Source: SAR86 cluster bacterium
GTDB lineage: Bacteria > Pseudomonadota > Gammaproteobacteria > Magnimaribacterales > TMED112
Direction of reading: 5' to 3'
DNA: 64,000 nt
Assembly (NCBI GenBank): GCA_023703555.1
Contig: CP097968.1
Span: 1 to 64,000, forward strand
Positions 23,013-32,803 of the stretch are shown here, in pieces (the stretch's first letter is position 1; every line of letters starts with the position of its first letter). A model generated the notes under the pieces. It did not search any database and was not told where the DNA came from. It worked only from the letters and a program-made list of their open reading frames with translations. The position numbers were made by a program, and so were the translations under genes.

Positions 23013-23732
23013 ATGAGAATATTATATTTACTAATTTTATCGTTAACTTTTTTACCGTTGTCAGGTGATGATCATGATGTCGTTAAGCCTGGTGGTGAAG
23101 TTGGAGAGTTCCATTATTTTGACGTTTTAAATCCTGCAGCTTTTGTTGGAGCAATGGATAAATTTCATGCTTCTAATTGTTCAAAGATATGGCATTCTGA
23201 ATCAGGAGCAGCTGTAGCTTTAATGGGAATTACAGGTTCTGGTTGGACGCATTTCATTTATGTTGGTTATGAAAATCTTGACCAAATGGAGAAAGGGAGG
23301 GCTTTACTTCAGTGTCCAGAATTCTTTGAACTGATCGCAACTTTGCGAGCTGTTTCAAATGAAGAAGCTTATCTGAGTCAGGTGGGAGATTTGTCTCTTC
23401 AACTAAGAGACTGGACAAAAGACGCATTCTTTATGAAATTTGATATGCGAGTGAAACCTGGTTCAGCCGCAGTATACGCAGCGGCATGGACCGACTATGT
23501 TGAAGCAAGTTCCTCACAAATAGGTGGATCGGCAGGCCTAGTATCTATGCTGGGTGGAACAGGGTATTCATCACACATGGCTTTTGTTGGAGCTGAATCC
23601 ATGAGCGAACTGGTTAGTGGTCTTCAATCAAGTCAATCTGGCCAAGCATATAATGATTTTATTGAAGCTGTTGGTGATATTAGGGAAATTCGAAATCAGA
23701 TGTTCGTGCAACCCTTGAAAGGCTATCAGTAA
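23013..23732 (+). CDS. Secreted protein with two tandem ferredoxin-like (ABM-type) repeats
   Basis: No named family is recognised with certainty. The 239-residue product has a signal peptide (about 1-19) and two similar halves: residues 30-125 and 135-235 each contain a segment of the form (M)xGxTGxxxxHFxxVG followed by a helix ending near FxEL/FIEAV. This is the pattern of a duplicated dimeric alpha-beta barrel. A strong AAAGGAG ribosome binding site precedes the ATG, suggesting good expression. It stands alone after the oxidase operon with its own upstream gap of 62 bp. Its function is unknown. Confidence 0.75.
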   Translation: MRILYLLILSLTFLPLSGDDHDVVKPGGEVGEFHYFDVLNPAAFVGAMDKFHASNCSKIWHSESGAAVALMGITGSGWTHFIYVGYENLDQMEKGRALLQCPEFFELIATLRAVSNEEAYLSQVGDLSLQLRDWTKDAFFMKFDMRVKPGSAAVYAAAWTDYVEASSSQIGGSAGLVSMLGGTGYSSHMAFVGAESMSELVSGLQSSQSGQAYNDFIEAVGDIREIRNQMFVQPLKGYQ

Positions 23733-23765
23733 GAAATAATCTCTTAAAAATAACTATACTTTTTT

Positions 23766-23792
23766 CTGCATACTGCTTCTAGCAGTATGCAG
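23766..23792 (+). terminator. Perfect 11-bp hairpin between convergent genes
   Basis: CTGCATACTGC at 23766-23776 and GCAGTATGCAG at 23782-23792 form a perfect stem with a TTCTA loop. It lies between the end of the secreted protein gene and the end of the convergent oxidoreductase gene. The following TTCTATATTCT is only moderately U-rich, so termination efficiency is uncertain; the stem could serve both strands. Confidence 0.55.
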
Positions 23793-23801
23793 TTCTATAT
23801 T

Positions 23802-24803
23802 CTAGTTGTTGAGAAGTACAACTTTTCCAATTACCCCACGGTTTCCAATCATACTAATAGCATCAATTGCGTTTTGCATAGGGTAAGTTTTTGATATTAG
23901 GGGTTTTATTTCTTTTCTACTGAGCATTAAATTAATATCTTGAATGTTCTCATGATTTATATTCATTTCTCTACCAGTAAATGAACCCCAAAACACTCCT
24001 ACTATTGAAGCTCCTTTCAATAAAGCTAGATTAATCGGCAGTTTTGGAATTTCACCCGCAGCAAAACCAACGACTAGGTATCTACCTTTCCAACCAATAG
24101 ATCTAAAGGCTGGTTCTGCATAGCAATCACCTATTGGGTCATAAATTAGATCATAACCTCCTTTCAAACTTTTCGATTTTAACTCTGTTGAAAACGCTTT
24201 TGACGCTTCTTTATCCTTAGGACCCTTACCATACACTACGGTGTCATCAGCTTTATATTCAAGACATATTTTTGCTTTTTCATCTGTTGAAACTGCTGCA
24301 ACTACTCTCGCACCTTTAGCTTTTGCAATATCTAATGCTGCGAGCCCTACACCGCCAGATGCTCCTAGAACTAATAATTCATCACCCTCCTTAATTTCAC
24401 CTCTTTGGATTAAGGCATGGTAACTTGTTCCATAAGCCATTTGATAAGACGCTGCTATTTCAAATGATATATCTGTAGGTATGTGGGAGACCCCAAATGC
24501 ATTAACACAAATTTCTTCAGCAAAAGCACCATAAGGTGCCATAAAATAGACTCGATCCCCTTGTTTAAAATTTTTTACGTTTTTACCAATTTTCTTGATA
24601 ATACCTGCACCTTCATTCCCAGGAGCAAAAGGTAGTGGAGGCTTAAACTGATAAAGTCCTTGGACAATTAAATAATCTGGATAATTTAAAGCTGCTGCCT
24701 TAACTGTAATTAAAACTTCATCATCATTTGGTATTGGTGAATCTATATCAACCCATTCAAGATTTTCTATTGGTCCATACTCATTACAATGCAGTATCTT
24801 CAT
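23802..24803 (-). CDS. Zinc-independent quinone oxidoreductase (MDR family)
   Basis: The 333-residue protein is a medium-chain reductase of the NADPH:quinone oxidoreductase branch. It has the N-terminal GroES-like domain with PGNEGAGIIKKIG near residue 61, a Rossmann motif LGASGGVGLAALDIAK near 144, and GGYDLIYDPIGD near 212. Structural and catalytic zinc cysteines of alcohol dehydrogenases are absent. Substrate cannot be predicted. It overlaps gshA by four bases and is probably co-transcribed with gshA and pckA. Confidence 0.88.
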   Translation of the reverse strand: MKILHCNEYGPIENLEWVDIDSPIPNDDEVLITVKAAALNYPDYLIVQGLYQFKPPLPFAPGNEGAGIIKKIGKNVKNFKQGDRVYFMAPYGAFAEEICVNAFGVSHIPTDISFEIAASYQMAYGTSYHALIQRGEIKEGDELLVLGASGGVGLAALDIAKAKGARVVAAVSTDEKAKICLEYKADDTVVYGKGPKDKEASKAFSTELKSKSLKGGYDLIYDPIGDCYAEPAFRSIGWKGRYLVVGFAAGEIPKLPINLALLKGASIVGVFWGSFTGREMNINHENIQDINLMLSRKEIKPLISKTYPMQNAIDAISMIGNRGVIGKVVLLNN

Positions 24804-26284
24804 ATAATCTCCTTTCGATATTTCATTAAAAATTCTTCAAAAGAAACTTTTTCTCTTGAAAGGATTTCATCATATCGTTTCTTTGATAATTCTACTTCTT
24901 CCTGAAAAATTTTCATGTTATCTTTCGAAATCATATTCTCAGCTTTCTTTGACAGGTTCAAAACATGTTCGGCAAGTGTTTGATTAGAAAGGTTATTAAT
25001 AAATCTTTCAGCTGGAGGCTCCTCATTTCTGTATTTAAAGTTTTCAAGCATACCTGAATAAAATTCATCTTTATTTAATTTGCTTGCTAATTTTTCAAGC
25101 TCATCTAACAATGATGTTGTAAGACTTTTGATATCAACTTCACCTTGCCCGCTTTCAAAACTATCTATAAGTAAACAATCTTGTCCAGTTTCAGCTGCTC
25201 TTCTAATATTTTCTTTAATGACAATAGACTCTAAATCACATATTTCTTTTGATTCTGATAGGGCGCATAAAGTTATAAATAACTCCCAAAAATGAATATC
25301 ATTAATTGAGATACCGATGTCGCTATAAGGATTTAGGTCAATGGATCTAAGTTCAAGATACTCAATACCTTCAGACTTCAATTTCAGATACTGTCTTTGG
25401 TCGCCAAGTAAAGCTTTAGGCCTGATATGATTATAAAGCTCACTCTCAATTTGAATAGTTCCATTATTTATCTGCTGTAAATTTTTTTTGGAATGAGGTA
25501 TCTTTTTAAATTCTTTATTTGGTACATTAATGTAATGTCTTATTACTCCGAGGTATTGGGCAAGACTATTAAAATTTATGAAGTATTCTTCTTGTTCCTC
25601 AGAATAATATCCAAGTCTGCTAACTCTGAGAGATGTTGATCTTGGCAGATAAAAGTCTGAATTGTTAATTCTATCTATCACAAAATTTCTATCTTTTAAA
25701 AATGATTTATGGGTCACTGGTGAGCAGCCAGTAAGCCGAAGTGCCAAAGGAAAAAGCCTTAAAAAATTTCTACATATTGAAAGATAAAATTTATTTTTAT
25801 TTATTTGCTGTGATTCTATGACTGAATCAGAAAAAGAAATATTAAAATGAATTCCTGCAGTGCTTTGCATCTTATCTCCGTATCTGTTCCTTAACCCTAA
25901 TCTATATAAATATGCAAGCTTGGATTTGTTAGTTTTGCCAAATGTGGGTAGTTTGATGTATTTTTTTTTAAATTTTGGAGGCATTGAATAATTCCATAAA
26001 ATATCACTATCTATTTGCCTATCAGCATAGGAGTGAAGGTCAGAAAGAAACGACAACAGCTCATAACTATCTTCAAAAACTGGTGTAACTAATTCGAGGT
26101 GAGCTTCAGAATAATCTAGTGTAAAGAATTTATTTGTCGCATAGTTTCCTAGTGTTTTCGGAAAATTATTGCTAGAAATTTTGCCATCAGGATTGGACCT
26201 TAAATTTTCTTTTTCAATTCCTTTAAAAATTTTTTGATCTGAATTTAAAAATTTTTTTACTTTTGTCTGGTTGAGTTCAACCAT
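24800..26284 (-). CDS. gshA: Glutamate-cysteine ligase
   Basis: GshA catalyses the first step of glutathione synthesis. The 494-residue protein resembles the E. coli-type ligase (518) with the N-terminal GIEKENLR near residue 21, FTLDYSEAHLELVTP near 55, and TAGIHFNISFS near 141. gshB is not nearby. It sits six bases downstream of pckA and overlaps the oxidoreductase gene by four bases. Glutathione would also serve the peroxidase-like protein encoded at 53 kb. Confidence 0.95.
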   Translation of the reverse strand: MVELNQTKVKKFLNSDQKIFKGIEKENLRSNPDGKISSNNFPKTLGNYATNKFFTLDYSEAHLELVTPVFEDSYELLSFLSDLHSYADRQIDSDILWNYSMPPKFKKKYIKLPTFGKTNKSKLAYLYRLGLRNRYGDKMQSTAGIHFNISFSDSVIESQQINKNKFYLSICRNFLRLFPLALRLTGCSPVTHKSFLKDRNFVIDRINNSDFYLPRSTSLRVSRLGYYSEEQEEYFINFNSLAQYLGVIRHYINVPNKEFKKIPHSKKNLQQINNGTIQIESELYNHIRPKALLGDQRQYLKLKSEGIEYLELRSIDLNPYSDIGISINDIHFWELFITLCALSESKEICDLESIVIKENIRRAAETGQDCLLIDSFESGQGEVDIKSLTTSLLDELEKLASKLNKDEFYSGMLENFKYRNEEPPAERFINNLSNQTLAEHVLNLSKKAENMISKDNMKIFQEEVELSKKRYDEILSREKVSFEEFLMKYRKEII

Positions 26285-26290
26285 AATAAA

Positions 26291-27814
26291 TTACTGTGGG
26301 CCAGCTAAAATAATTTCTTCATCTACCGCATACTTTTGGAAATTTTCTTTAAATCTTTTACAAAGTTTTTTACACTCATAATCATAAAGTTCTTGAGAAT
26401 CCCATGTATCTCTTGGGTTCAGAAGGCTCTTATCAACACCCGGTACAGATGTAGGAATTGTTAAATTTAGTTTTTCTAAATGCACTGTATTTGATAAATC
26501 TAATGTCGTACTTTGAATAGCTTTTATGATTGCTCTTGTAGTTGGAATGGAAAACCTTTTACCTACGCCATACCCGCCACCAGTCCAACCAGTATTAACT
26601 AAGAAGACCTTAGTCGAATTCTTTTTAACACGTTTAATCAGTAACTCTGCATAAATATTAGCTGGTCGAGCAAAAAATGGTGCTCCGAAACAAGTTGAGA
26701 ATGTAAAATCCATTGATTTTGTGCTACCAATTTCGGTTGAACCTACTTTTGCGGTGTAACCGCTTAAGAAATGGTAAGCTGCTGCATTCTCGTTCAAAAT
26801 TGATACTGGTGGTAAAACACCCGAAAGATCACACGTTAAAAAAATAATATTATCAGGCTCTACTCCCTCATTTTCCGGTACCGAATTATCAATAAATTCT
26901 CTCGGGTAGCAAACCCTAGTATTCTCTGTATATTTATCGTCATCATAGTCAGGCACTCCATTATTATCAACAACGACATTCTCAAGAACACTGCCAAATT
27001 TAATTGCATCCCATATTAAGGGCTCATTTTCCTTAGATAGTTTTATACATTTTGCGTAACACCCACCTTCAAAATTAAAAACTGTTCCATCTCCCCAACC
27101 ATGTTCGTCATCACCAATTAAATTACAGCTTGGGTCTGCTGAAAGTGTTGTTTTACCTGTACCTGATAGACCAAAGAAAAGAGTTGTTCGTTTATCTTTA
27201 GTTTGATTTGCAGAGCAATGCATTGGGAGAACTCCCTTTTCTGGTAATAGGAAATTCTGTACGGAAAACATTGATTTTTTCATTTCACCTGCGTACCTCA
27301 TCCCAGCTATTAAAACCTTTCTTTTATGAAAATTTATAATTACACAGGATTCTGAATTAGTATGGTCAATCTCTGGATCGCAAATATAGTTTGCAGCAGA
27401 TAGAACTTTCCAAACCTCCTTTTTCTGACTATTAAATTCTTGAGGAACAATAAAGATGAGTTTTGAAAAAAGAGAATGCCAGGCAAGTTCTGTTTTCACA
27501 TTAACTGGTATGTAATAATTTGAATTTGACCCAACATGCACTTCTGATTGATAGTGATTTTTTGAATCAAGATATAGTGAGACTTTATCCCACAATGCGT
27601 CAAAATGAAGTGGATTAAAAGGTTTATTAACTTCTCCCCAGTCAATTTGATCCTCAGTGCTTGATTCTTTAACTATAAATCTGTCTGCAGGACTTCTACC
27701 AGTTCTTGTTCCAGTTAAGGCAAGGAAGGATCCGTTGCTTACTAAAGAGCCTTCTCCATTAGCAACTGCTTCCTTAATTAATTCAGGGTTTGAAAGGTCA
27801 ATTACTTTCGACAT
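26291..27814 (-). CDS. pckA: Phosphoenolpyruvate carboxykinase (ATP)
   Basis: PckA converts oxaloacetate to phosphoenolpyruvate in gluconeogenesis. The 507-residue ATP-type enzyme has the P-loop [10 protein letters not shown] near residue 216, the adjacent metal-binding [11 protein letters not shown] near 234, and [10 protein letters not shown] near 33. It starts one base into the dsbB stop (TAATG) and is followed by gshA. Together with acs, fba and pgk in the window it suggests a cell growing on acids as well as sugars. Confidence 0.97.
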   Translation of the reverse strand: MSKVIDLSNPELIKEAVANGEGSLVSNGSFLALTGTRTGRSPADRFIVKESSTEDQIDWGEVNKPFNPLHFDALWDKVSLYLDSKNHYQSEVHVGSNSNYYIPVNVKTELAWHSLFSKLIFIVPQEFNSQKKEVWKVLSAANYICDPEIDHTNSESCVIINFHKRKVLIAGMRYAGEMKKSMFSVQNFLLPEKGVLPMHCSANQTKDKRTTLFFGLSGTGKTTLSADPSCNLIGDDEHGWGDGTVFNFEGGCYAKCIKLSKENEPLIWDAIKFGSVLENVVVDNNGVPDYDDDKYTENTRVCYPREFIDNSVPENEGVEPDNIIFLTCDLSGVLPPVSILNENAAAYHFLSGYTAKVGSTEIGSTKSMDFTFSTCFGAPFFARPANIYAELLIKRVKKNSTKVFLVNTGWTGGGYGVGKRFSIPTTRAIIKAIQSTTLDLSNTVHLEKLNLTIPTSVPGVDKSLLNPRDTWDSQELYDYECKKLCKRFKENFQKYAVDEEIILAGPQ

Positions 27815-28323
27815 TAGTTATATTTATGGCCCAAGTTATTTATAAAAAGGTATCTTAACAGTAATCCAAGAAGCATTGAAGAAAAAAATATAAAAGACCA
27901 TTCAGCAATATTTAAACCTAAAAGACTCCATACTTCTTCTGCACATTTGCTACTACCAATAAATATCTTACCTATAGCATCAAAAAAAGGATAAATTTGA
28001 AATACAACTTCAAAAGGCATATCGCAAAGACCATCTGGCATATTTTCATTTGACAGCCCTTGAAGAAATATTTGTCTTCCAGATGCTGCAAGACCTAAAA
28101 TACTACCCACAGAGATTAAGCTATAAAATAACAATCTAATTTTTTTTATTATTAAGTTTAATAAAGATATAAAAAAGACAAATTGAGCAGAGTATTTTTG
28201 GATGATACATAAGTTACAAGGTTCCAGACCTAGAATAATTTCAAGATAAAACTGAGCTACAACAACAAGACCTGACGCAATTACTATCGAAAGATTAAAG
28301 TACTTTTCAAATAAAACCTTCAC
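27814..28323 (-). CDS. dsbB: Disulfide bond formation protein DsbB
   Basis: DsbB reoxidises DsbA using quinone. The 169-residue inner-membrane protein has four hydrophobic helices, the first redox pair in EPCNLC near residue 36-40, and a second periplasmic cysteine pair (in LCDMPF near 100 and KCAEEVW near 125). dsbA is encoded 3.3 kb away. It is divergent from polA across a 25-bp AT-rich gap and precedes pckA with a one-base overlap. Confidence 0.94.
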   Translation of the reverse strand: MKVLFEKYFNLSIVIASGLVVVAQFYLEIILGLEPCNLCIIQKYSAQFVFFISLLNLIIKKIRLLFYSLISVGSILGLAASGRQIFLQGLSNENMPDGLCDMPFEVVFQIYPFFDAIGKIFIGSSKCAEEVWSLLGLNIAEWSFIFFSSMLLGLLLRYLFINNLGHKYN

Positions 28324-28348
28324 AATTAAGTATTATATATAAAGTCCA

Positions 28349-31003
28349 ATGATTTTTAGACCAGATGTAATTTTAATAGATGGCTCATCATATATATATA
28401 GAGCTTTTCATGCTTTACCTCCCTTGACTACAACAGCAGGAAAGCCAACTGGTGCTACAAGAGGTTTCGCCTCCATGTTAAGAAAACTAATTGATATTTA
28501 TCCAGGTGTTCCAATGGTTATGATTTTTGATGCAAAAGGGCCAAACTTTAGAAATGATTTTTTTAAAGACTACAAAAGTAACAGACCACCTATGCCGAAT
28601 GAACTTAGGGTTCAAATAGATGACATTAAAACATTATCAAAATTATTCAAAATGAATGTCCTTGAAATAGAGGGAGTAGAAGCAGATGATGTAATTGCTA
28701 CATTAGCTAAAGATTTTAATGAGAAAAAGATTCTAATCTCTTCCCCAGACAAAGATTTAACTCAGCTTGTAGAGGCCACTACCATTCAGCATAACTCAAT
28801 GACAAACGATTTCTTTGATGTGAAAGGAGTTTATTCAAAATTTGGCGTTTTGCCAAACAAGATTGCAGAGCTTTTAGCTATCGTTGGTGATAAATCTGAT
28901 AATATTCCTGGCATTACTAAAGTTGGGACCAAAACAGCGGCAAAATGGATCGAAAAATATGGTTCATTGGATTCAATTATAGATAATGCCAAAAATATAT
29001 CTGGTGTTGTAGGGGAAAATCTCAGGAATGAGTTAAGCAATCTTAAGAGAAATCTATTTTTAGTTTCTCTAAAAAATGATCTTAAATTAAATCTGAACTT
29101 TGATGATTTGCAAATTCCTGAAAATAAGAATCAAAAACTCAAAGATTTCTATTTAGATCTTGAATTTAATGCTTTCATTGAAAGTGCTGAGAAAAGTAAA
29201 AAGGACTTCAGATATTTAACTGTTTCGAATCAAGATGAGCTTGACAAATTGGAAGCTAAACTTTTAGATTCAAAATATTTTGCATTTGATACTGAAACGA
29301 ATTCACTTAACCAAAATGAAGCTTCCATTGTAGGTGCCTCTTTTTCTGTTCAATCGGGTGAAGGTTTTTATTTACCTATTAATCATGTCGAGCAAACTAA
29401 GCTTAATAGAGAGACCCTTCTGAGCTGGTTAAAAAATGTTCTTGAAAAAAATGTAGATAAAATAATTGGGCAGAATCTTAAATTTGATTTATCTATCCTT
29501 AAGAATGAAAAAATTGAGCTTTCAAATTTTTACGCTGACACCATGCTTATGTCTTACGTCATAAATAGTACATTAACTAGGCATAATCTTGATGCTCTTT
29601 GTGAAAAGTATTTAGGCCGACAGCTAATAAAATTTGAGGAAGTTATGGGCAAGGGAAAAAATAGATATAAAAATTTCGGCGATGTTCCTATAAAAGACGC
29701 TACAGCTTATGCTGCTGAAGATGCTGAGGCTACCTTCTCTTTGTTTCAGAAACTTTCTTCACTGATTGATGAAGATGCAAGGAAATTATTAAAGGATGTT
29801 GAATACCCTCTGGTCTTTGTTCTCATGAATATGGAAAGGGAAGGAACAATGATTGATATTAAGCATCTAAAAAAACTTTCTAATCATTTTGGTTCAAGGT
29901 TAATGTCATTGGTTCAAAAAATTTATGAAGTATCTGAAACTAGATTTAACATTGATTCTCCAAAACAGCTTAGTGAAGTTTTATTCGAAAAGCTTTGCCT
30001 TCCTACACAAGGCTTGAAAAAAACATCTTCGGGTTATTATTCAACGTCTGAGGCAATTCTTCAAAAACTTTCTCATGACCATGAGATTGTTAAAGATATT
30101 CTAGAATACCGTTCTCTTGCAAAGCTTAAGAGCACCTATACAGACAAGCTTTCTGAAATTTGTGATGCTAGGTCACGTGTACATACTTCATACCAACAAG
30201 CAGTTACTTCAACTGGAAGGCTTTCATCATCTGAGCCCAATTTGCAAAATATACCAATTAGAACAAATGAAGGAATTACTATTCGTGAGGCCTTTGTTGC
30301 ACCAAAAGGAAGCAAGATACTGGCCATTGATTACTCTCAAATAGAACTCAGGCTTATGGCTCACTACTCGAAAGACGATATTATGATAGATGCATTCAAC
30401 AATAATGAAGATATTCATAAAAGAACAGCATCTGAAGTTTTTGGAGTTGATATTGAAGACGTAACAGGCGAGATGAGAAGAAATGCAAAAACAATTAATT
30501 TTGGCTTGCTCTATGGTATGAGTGCTTTTGGTTTATCTAATCAACTAGGAGTGTCACGTGCAGAAGCTGAGATATTTCTTCAAAACTATTTTGACAAATA
30601 TTCAAAAGTAAGGAGTTTTATGGAGACTACTACAAATAAGGCAAAAAAAAATAAATTTGTGACAACCCTTTATGGGAGGAAAATTCATGTACCTAATATT
30701 GAGTCACCAAATTATATGTTAAGGCAAGCTTCTGAAAGGGCAGCTATTAATGGTCCTCTACAGGGAAGTGCAGCTGATATTATCAAAGTAGCAATGGTTA
30801 GTATAAATAGATGGATTTCTGAAAATAGATCACCCATAAAACTTCTTTTACAAGTTCATGACGAACTTTTATTTGAAGTACCAGAGAATTACGTTGAAAA
30901 AGATATTCAATCCTTAGTGAATATAATGGAAGAAACTACCCTAATTGATGTGCCTTTGGTTGCTGAATATGGTTTTGGGACTAATTGGAGAGAAGCGCAT
31001 TAA
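28349..31003 (+). CDS. polA: DNA polymerase I
   Basis: This repair polymerase fills gaps and removes RNA primers. The 884-residue protein keeps all three domains: 5'-nuclease (about 1-280, starting LIDGSSYIYRAFHA), 3'-5' exonuclease (about 300-470) with its three metal motifs intact (FDTETN near 312, GQNLKFD near 375, YAAEDAEA near 453), and the polymerase domain with motif A DYSQIELRLMAHYS near 660, motif B RRNAKTINFGLLYG near 710 and motif C QVHDELLFE near 836. The 3' end overlaps the convergent engB gene by 23 bp. Confidence 0.98.
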   Translation: MIFRPDVILIDGSSYIYRAFHALPPLTTTAGKPTGATRGFASMLRKLIDIYPGVPMVMIFDAKGPNFRNDFFKDYKSNRPPMPNELRVQIDDIKTLSKLFKMNVLEIEGVEADDVIATLAKDFNEKKILISSPDKDLTQLVEATTIQHNSMTNDFFDVKGVYSKFGVLPNKIAELLAIVGDKSDNIPGITKVGTKTAAKWIEKYGSLDSIIDNAKNISGVVGENLRNELSNLKRNLFLVSLKNDLKLNLNFDDLQIPENKNQKLKDFYLDLEFNAFIESAEKSKKDFRYLTVSNQDELDKLEAKLLDSKYFAFDTETNSLNQNEASIVGASFSVQSGEGFYLPINHVEQTKLNRETLLSWLKNVLEKNVDKIIGQNLKFDLSILKNEKIELSNFYADTMLMSYVINSTLTRHNLDALCEKYLGRQLIKFEEVMGKGKNRYKNFGDVPIKDATAYAAEDAEATFSLFQKLSSLIDEDARKLLKDVEYPLVFVLMNMEREGTMIDIKHLKKLSNHFGSRLMSLVQKIYEVSETRFNIDSPKQLSEVLFEKLCLPTQGLKKTSSGYYSTSEAILQKLSHDHEIVKDILEYRSLAKLKSTYTDKLSEICDARSRVHTSYQQAVTSTGRLSSSEPNLQNIPIRTNEGITIREAFVAPKGSKILAIDYSQIELRLMAHYSKDDIMIDAFNNNEDIHKRTASEVFGVDIEDVTGEMRRNAKTINFGLLYGMSAFGLSNQLGVSRAEAEIFLQNYFDKYSKVRSFMETTTNKAKKNKFVTTLYGRKIHVPNIESPNYMLRQASERAAINGPLQGSAADIIKVAMVSINRWISENRSPIKLLLQVHDELLFEVPENYVEKDIQSLVNIMEETTLIDVPLVAEYGFGTNWREAH

Positions 31004-31565
31004 TTGAACTTAAAAAGCTTGATATTTCATCATTCTTCTTTGTTGAGAGCGAGATACATTCACCAAATTTTGATGATGTTTCTTTCAAGACTTTTTTAAC
31101 ATCTTTAACATTTATTTTATCAGACTTTGTAAGGACAATTTGGTAATTAATTCTTAAATGCTCAAGCTTTTGCATGATTGCAATATCATTTTTTTTCAAT
31201 GGATTTCTTATGTCAGTGAAAAGATACACAAAATAGAGTTCCCTTCTGTTTTCTAAGTACCTTGGAAGCTCTATTGCCCAGCTACGTTTGTAATCACCAC
31301 TTGCTGAAGAGTACCCATAACCTGGTAAATCGACAATATAAACCTCTTCTGCTTCAAATATATTTAGGTATTTAGTCTTTCCAGGTTTTTTGCTAACTTT
31401 AGACATTTTCTTATTATTTGTAAGCATATTAATAGCTGAAGATTTTCCAACGTTTGACGCTCCTACAAAAGCAATTTCTACACAATCATGATTTTTAAGG
31501 CCTTCAATATTTGTAAAGCTCCCTAAAAAATTTAAATCTAAGTATTTATTAATTTTGGTATTCAA
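30981..31565 (-). CDS. engB: Ribosome biogenesis GTP-binding protein EngB (YsxC/YihA)
   Basis: EngB is a small GTPase needed for large-subunit assembly. The 194-residue protein has the P-loop GASNVGKSSAINML near residue 35, G2/G3 elements KPGKTKYLN and VDLPGYGYS near 60-80, and the specificity motif TKSDK near 143. The start is TTG 31565. The polA-engB pair is a common gammaproteobacterial neighbourhood; the cytochrome c4 gene that often follows is missing here. Confidence 0.94.
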   Translation of the reverse strand: MNTKINKYLDLNFLGSFTNIEGLKNHDCVEIAFVGASNVGKSSAINMLTNNKKMSKVSKKPGKTKYLNIFEAEEVYIVDLPGYGYSSASGDYKRSWAIELPRYLENRRELYFVYLFTDIRNPLKKNDIAIMQKLEHLRINYQIVLTKSDKINVKDVKKVLKETSSKFGECISLSTKKNDEISSFLSSINALLSN

Positions 31566-31584
31566 TTAAAACCTCTTATTGTTA

Positions 31585-31590
31585 TATAAT
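31585..31590 (+). promoter_or_regulatory. -10 element TATAAT before dsbA
   Basis: A perfect TATAAT lies in the 40-bp gap between engB and dsbA. The expected transcription start near 31597 is less than ten bases before the preferred dsbA ATG at 31606, so the leader would be very short. No clear -35 element is visible. Confidence 0.4.
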
Positions 31591-31605
31591 CATTTTCGAA
31601 TGTAC

Positions 31606-32178
31606 ATGAGAACTTTTTTCTTAATTTTCCTTTCTTTAGTTGTTAATAGTGAGCCTAGAGAAGGTGTAGATTACTCTGTGATTCCAGAAGGAATTGTGAA
31701 ACTAGAGGGTGTCACAGAAATTTTCTGGTATGGTTGTCCTGCGTGCGCTGCTTATGAAGAGGTATTGAAAAAAATTAAGGAAAGAAATCCAGATGCTCAA
31801 GTCAATAAGATACCTCTGTATACTGAGCCAACAGCTAAAACTTTTTATACGATAGAGGCCCTTAAATTAGGAGATGAAGCGCATGCTAAGGTATTCGAAG
31901 ATTGGCAATTAAAAAGAAGAAGCTTTAGAACTGAAAATGATTTAAAAGCATTCGCTAAAAGACATGGTTATGACGAAGATAAGTTTATAAAAACTTTCAA
32001 TTCTTTTGGAATTCAAATGAAAGCAAGAAATGCTATTAATATCCCAAGAAAACTTGTCAATGCAGGAGTTGATTTCACAGGTGTACCAACAGTTGTGGTA
32101 AATGGGGTTTATTTAGTAAATAGACAAAGAGACACATCAAAGGAAATTGAAACAATCTTATATCTATTAGACAGATAG
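31606..32178 (+). CDS. dsbA: Thiol:disulfide interchange protein DsbA
   Basis: DsbA introduces disulfides into periplasmic proteins. From ATG 31606 the product is 190 residues with a short signal peptide (about 1-14), the active-site CPAC at residues 44-47 inside WYGCPACAAYEE, and the cis-proline loop TGVPTVVVNG near 163. The active dipeptide is Pro-Ala rather than the Pro-His of E. coli DsbA. Upstream in-frame ATGs at 31579 and 31600 exist but would spoil the signal peptide or precede the likely transcription start. It lies between engB and a cytochrome c5 gene. Confidence 0.92.
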   Translation: MRTFFLIFLSLVVNSEPREGVDYSVIPEGIVKLEGVTEIFWYGCPACAAYEEVLKKIKERNPDAQVNKIPLYTEPTAKTFYTIEALKLGDEAHAKVFEDWQLKRRSFRTENDLKAFAKRHGYDEDKFIKTFNSFGIQMKARNAINIPRKLVNAGVDFTGVPTVVVNGVYLVNRQRDTSKEIETILYLLDR

Positions 32179-32213
32179 GTTGAAAAATCTATACCTGCAG
32201 CAATATTAACCAT

Positions 32214-32636
32214 ATGTTAAGAATTCTTTTTACCATAACAATGTTTTCTGTTCTGCATCTTAATGCAGACTATGAAGATGAGGTCAGGAAAAGATTAGGT
32301 TTATGCCCTAAAGATGATCCAAAATGTGGAAGCCAATCCCTAATTGTAAGTACTGAGAGTTCTGAAAGCGAGGGTGGAATTATAGGACGAACTGGTGAAT
32401 CAGTTTATAATCTTGGTTGTGCAGCATGTCACGCTGCAGGTCTTGCAGGTGCTCCACTTTTTGCAGATCTATCCCAATGGGGAGGACGACTAGAAAAGGG
32501 ACTTGAAATGTTAACTAACAACGCATACAACGGGTACAATGCTATGCCTGCTAAAGGTCTGTGTATGGATTGTTCTCGTGAAGAAATTGAAAGGTCTGTT
32601 CAATATATGTTGGATGCCTTCACACTCACAGAATAA
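32214..32636 (+). CDS. Cytochrome c5-like secreted c-type cytochrome
   Basis: The 140-residue precursor has a signal peptide (about 1-18), a short linker, and a single cytochrome c domain with the heme motif CAACH at residues 69-73, a likely axial methionine in AMPAKG near 110, and a second Cys pair in CMDC just after it. That Cys pair is characteristic of cytochrome c5. It is a plausible periplasmic electron donor to the cox-encoded oxidase. It follows dsbA after 35 bp and converges on a tiny minus-strand gene. Confidence 0.88.
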   Translation: MLRILFTITMFSVLHLNADYEDEVRKRLGLCPKDDPKCGSQSLIVSTESSESEGGIIGRTGESVYNLGCAACHAAGLAGAPLFADLSQWGGRLEKGLEMLTNNAYNGYNAMPAKGLCMDCSREEIERSVQYMLDAFTLTE

Positions 32637-32638
32637 AT

Positions 32639-32803
32639 TTATAAATTTGAAATCTTATTTTCCAGAATTTCTATTCTTTTTAAAGCTTTTTCAAGTTCCT
32701 CTTTTTTTACAAAACCAGAGTCACTCATAAATTTTTCTAGAGCTGGTTTAACCATTTTCTCCATACCTTTAAGATCTTTTCCACCACCAAAGGGATTAAA
32801 CAT
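32639..32803 (-). CDS. Small coiled-coil protein (54 aa), unknown function
   Basis: This open frame begins at ATG 32803, eight bases inside the end of the HAD phosphatase gene. The 54-residue product starts [13 protein letters not shown] and ends in a helix with heptad-like leucines and isoleucines (residues 32-54, KEELEKALKRIEILENKI). The C-terminus recalls the YqiC/UbiK (BMFP) helix, but the protein is too short to assign. Overlap with the upstream gene and unbroken frame between two genes support it as real. Confidence 0.55.
   Translation of the reverse strand: MFNPFGGGKDLKGMEKMVKPALEKFMSDSGFVKKEELEKALKRIEILENKISNL

Noticed and set aside
30170-30190. TCACGTG core resembling parS at about 30173 (also near 30553 and 21204)
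   Set aside because: Only the central hexamer matches; the outer arms do not form the TGTT...AACA palindrome.
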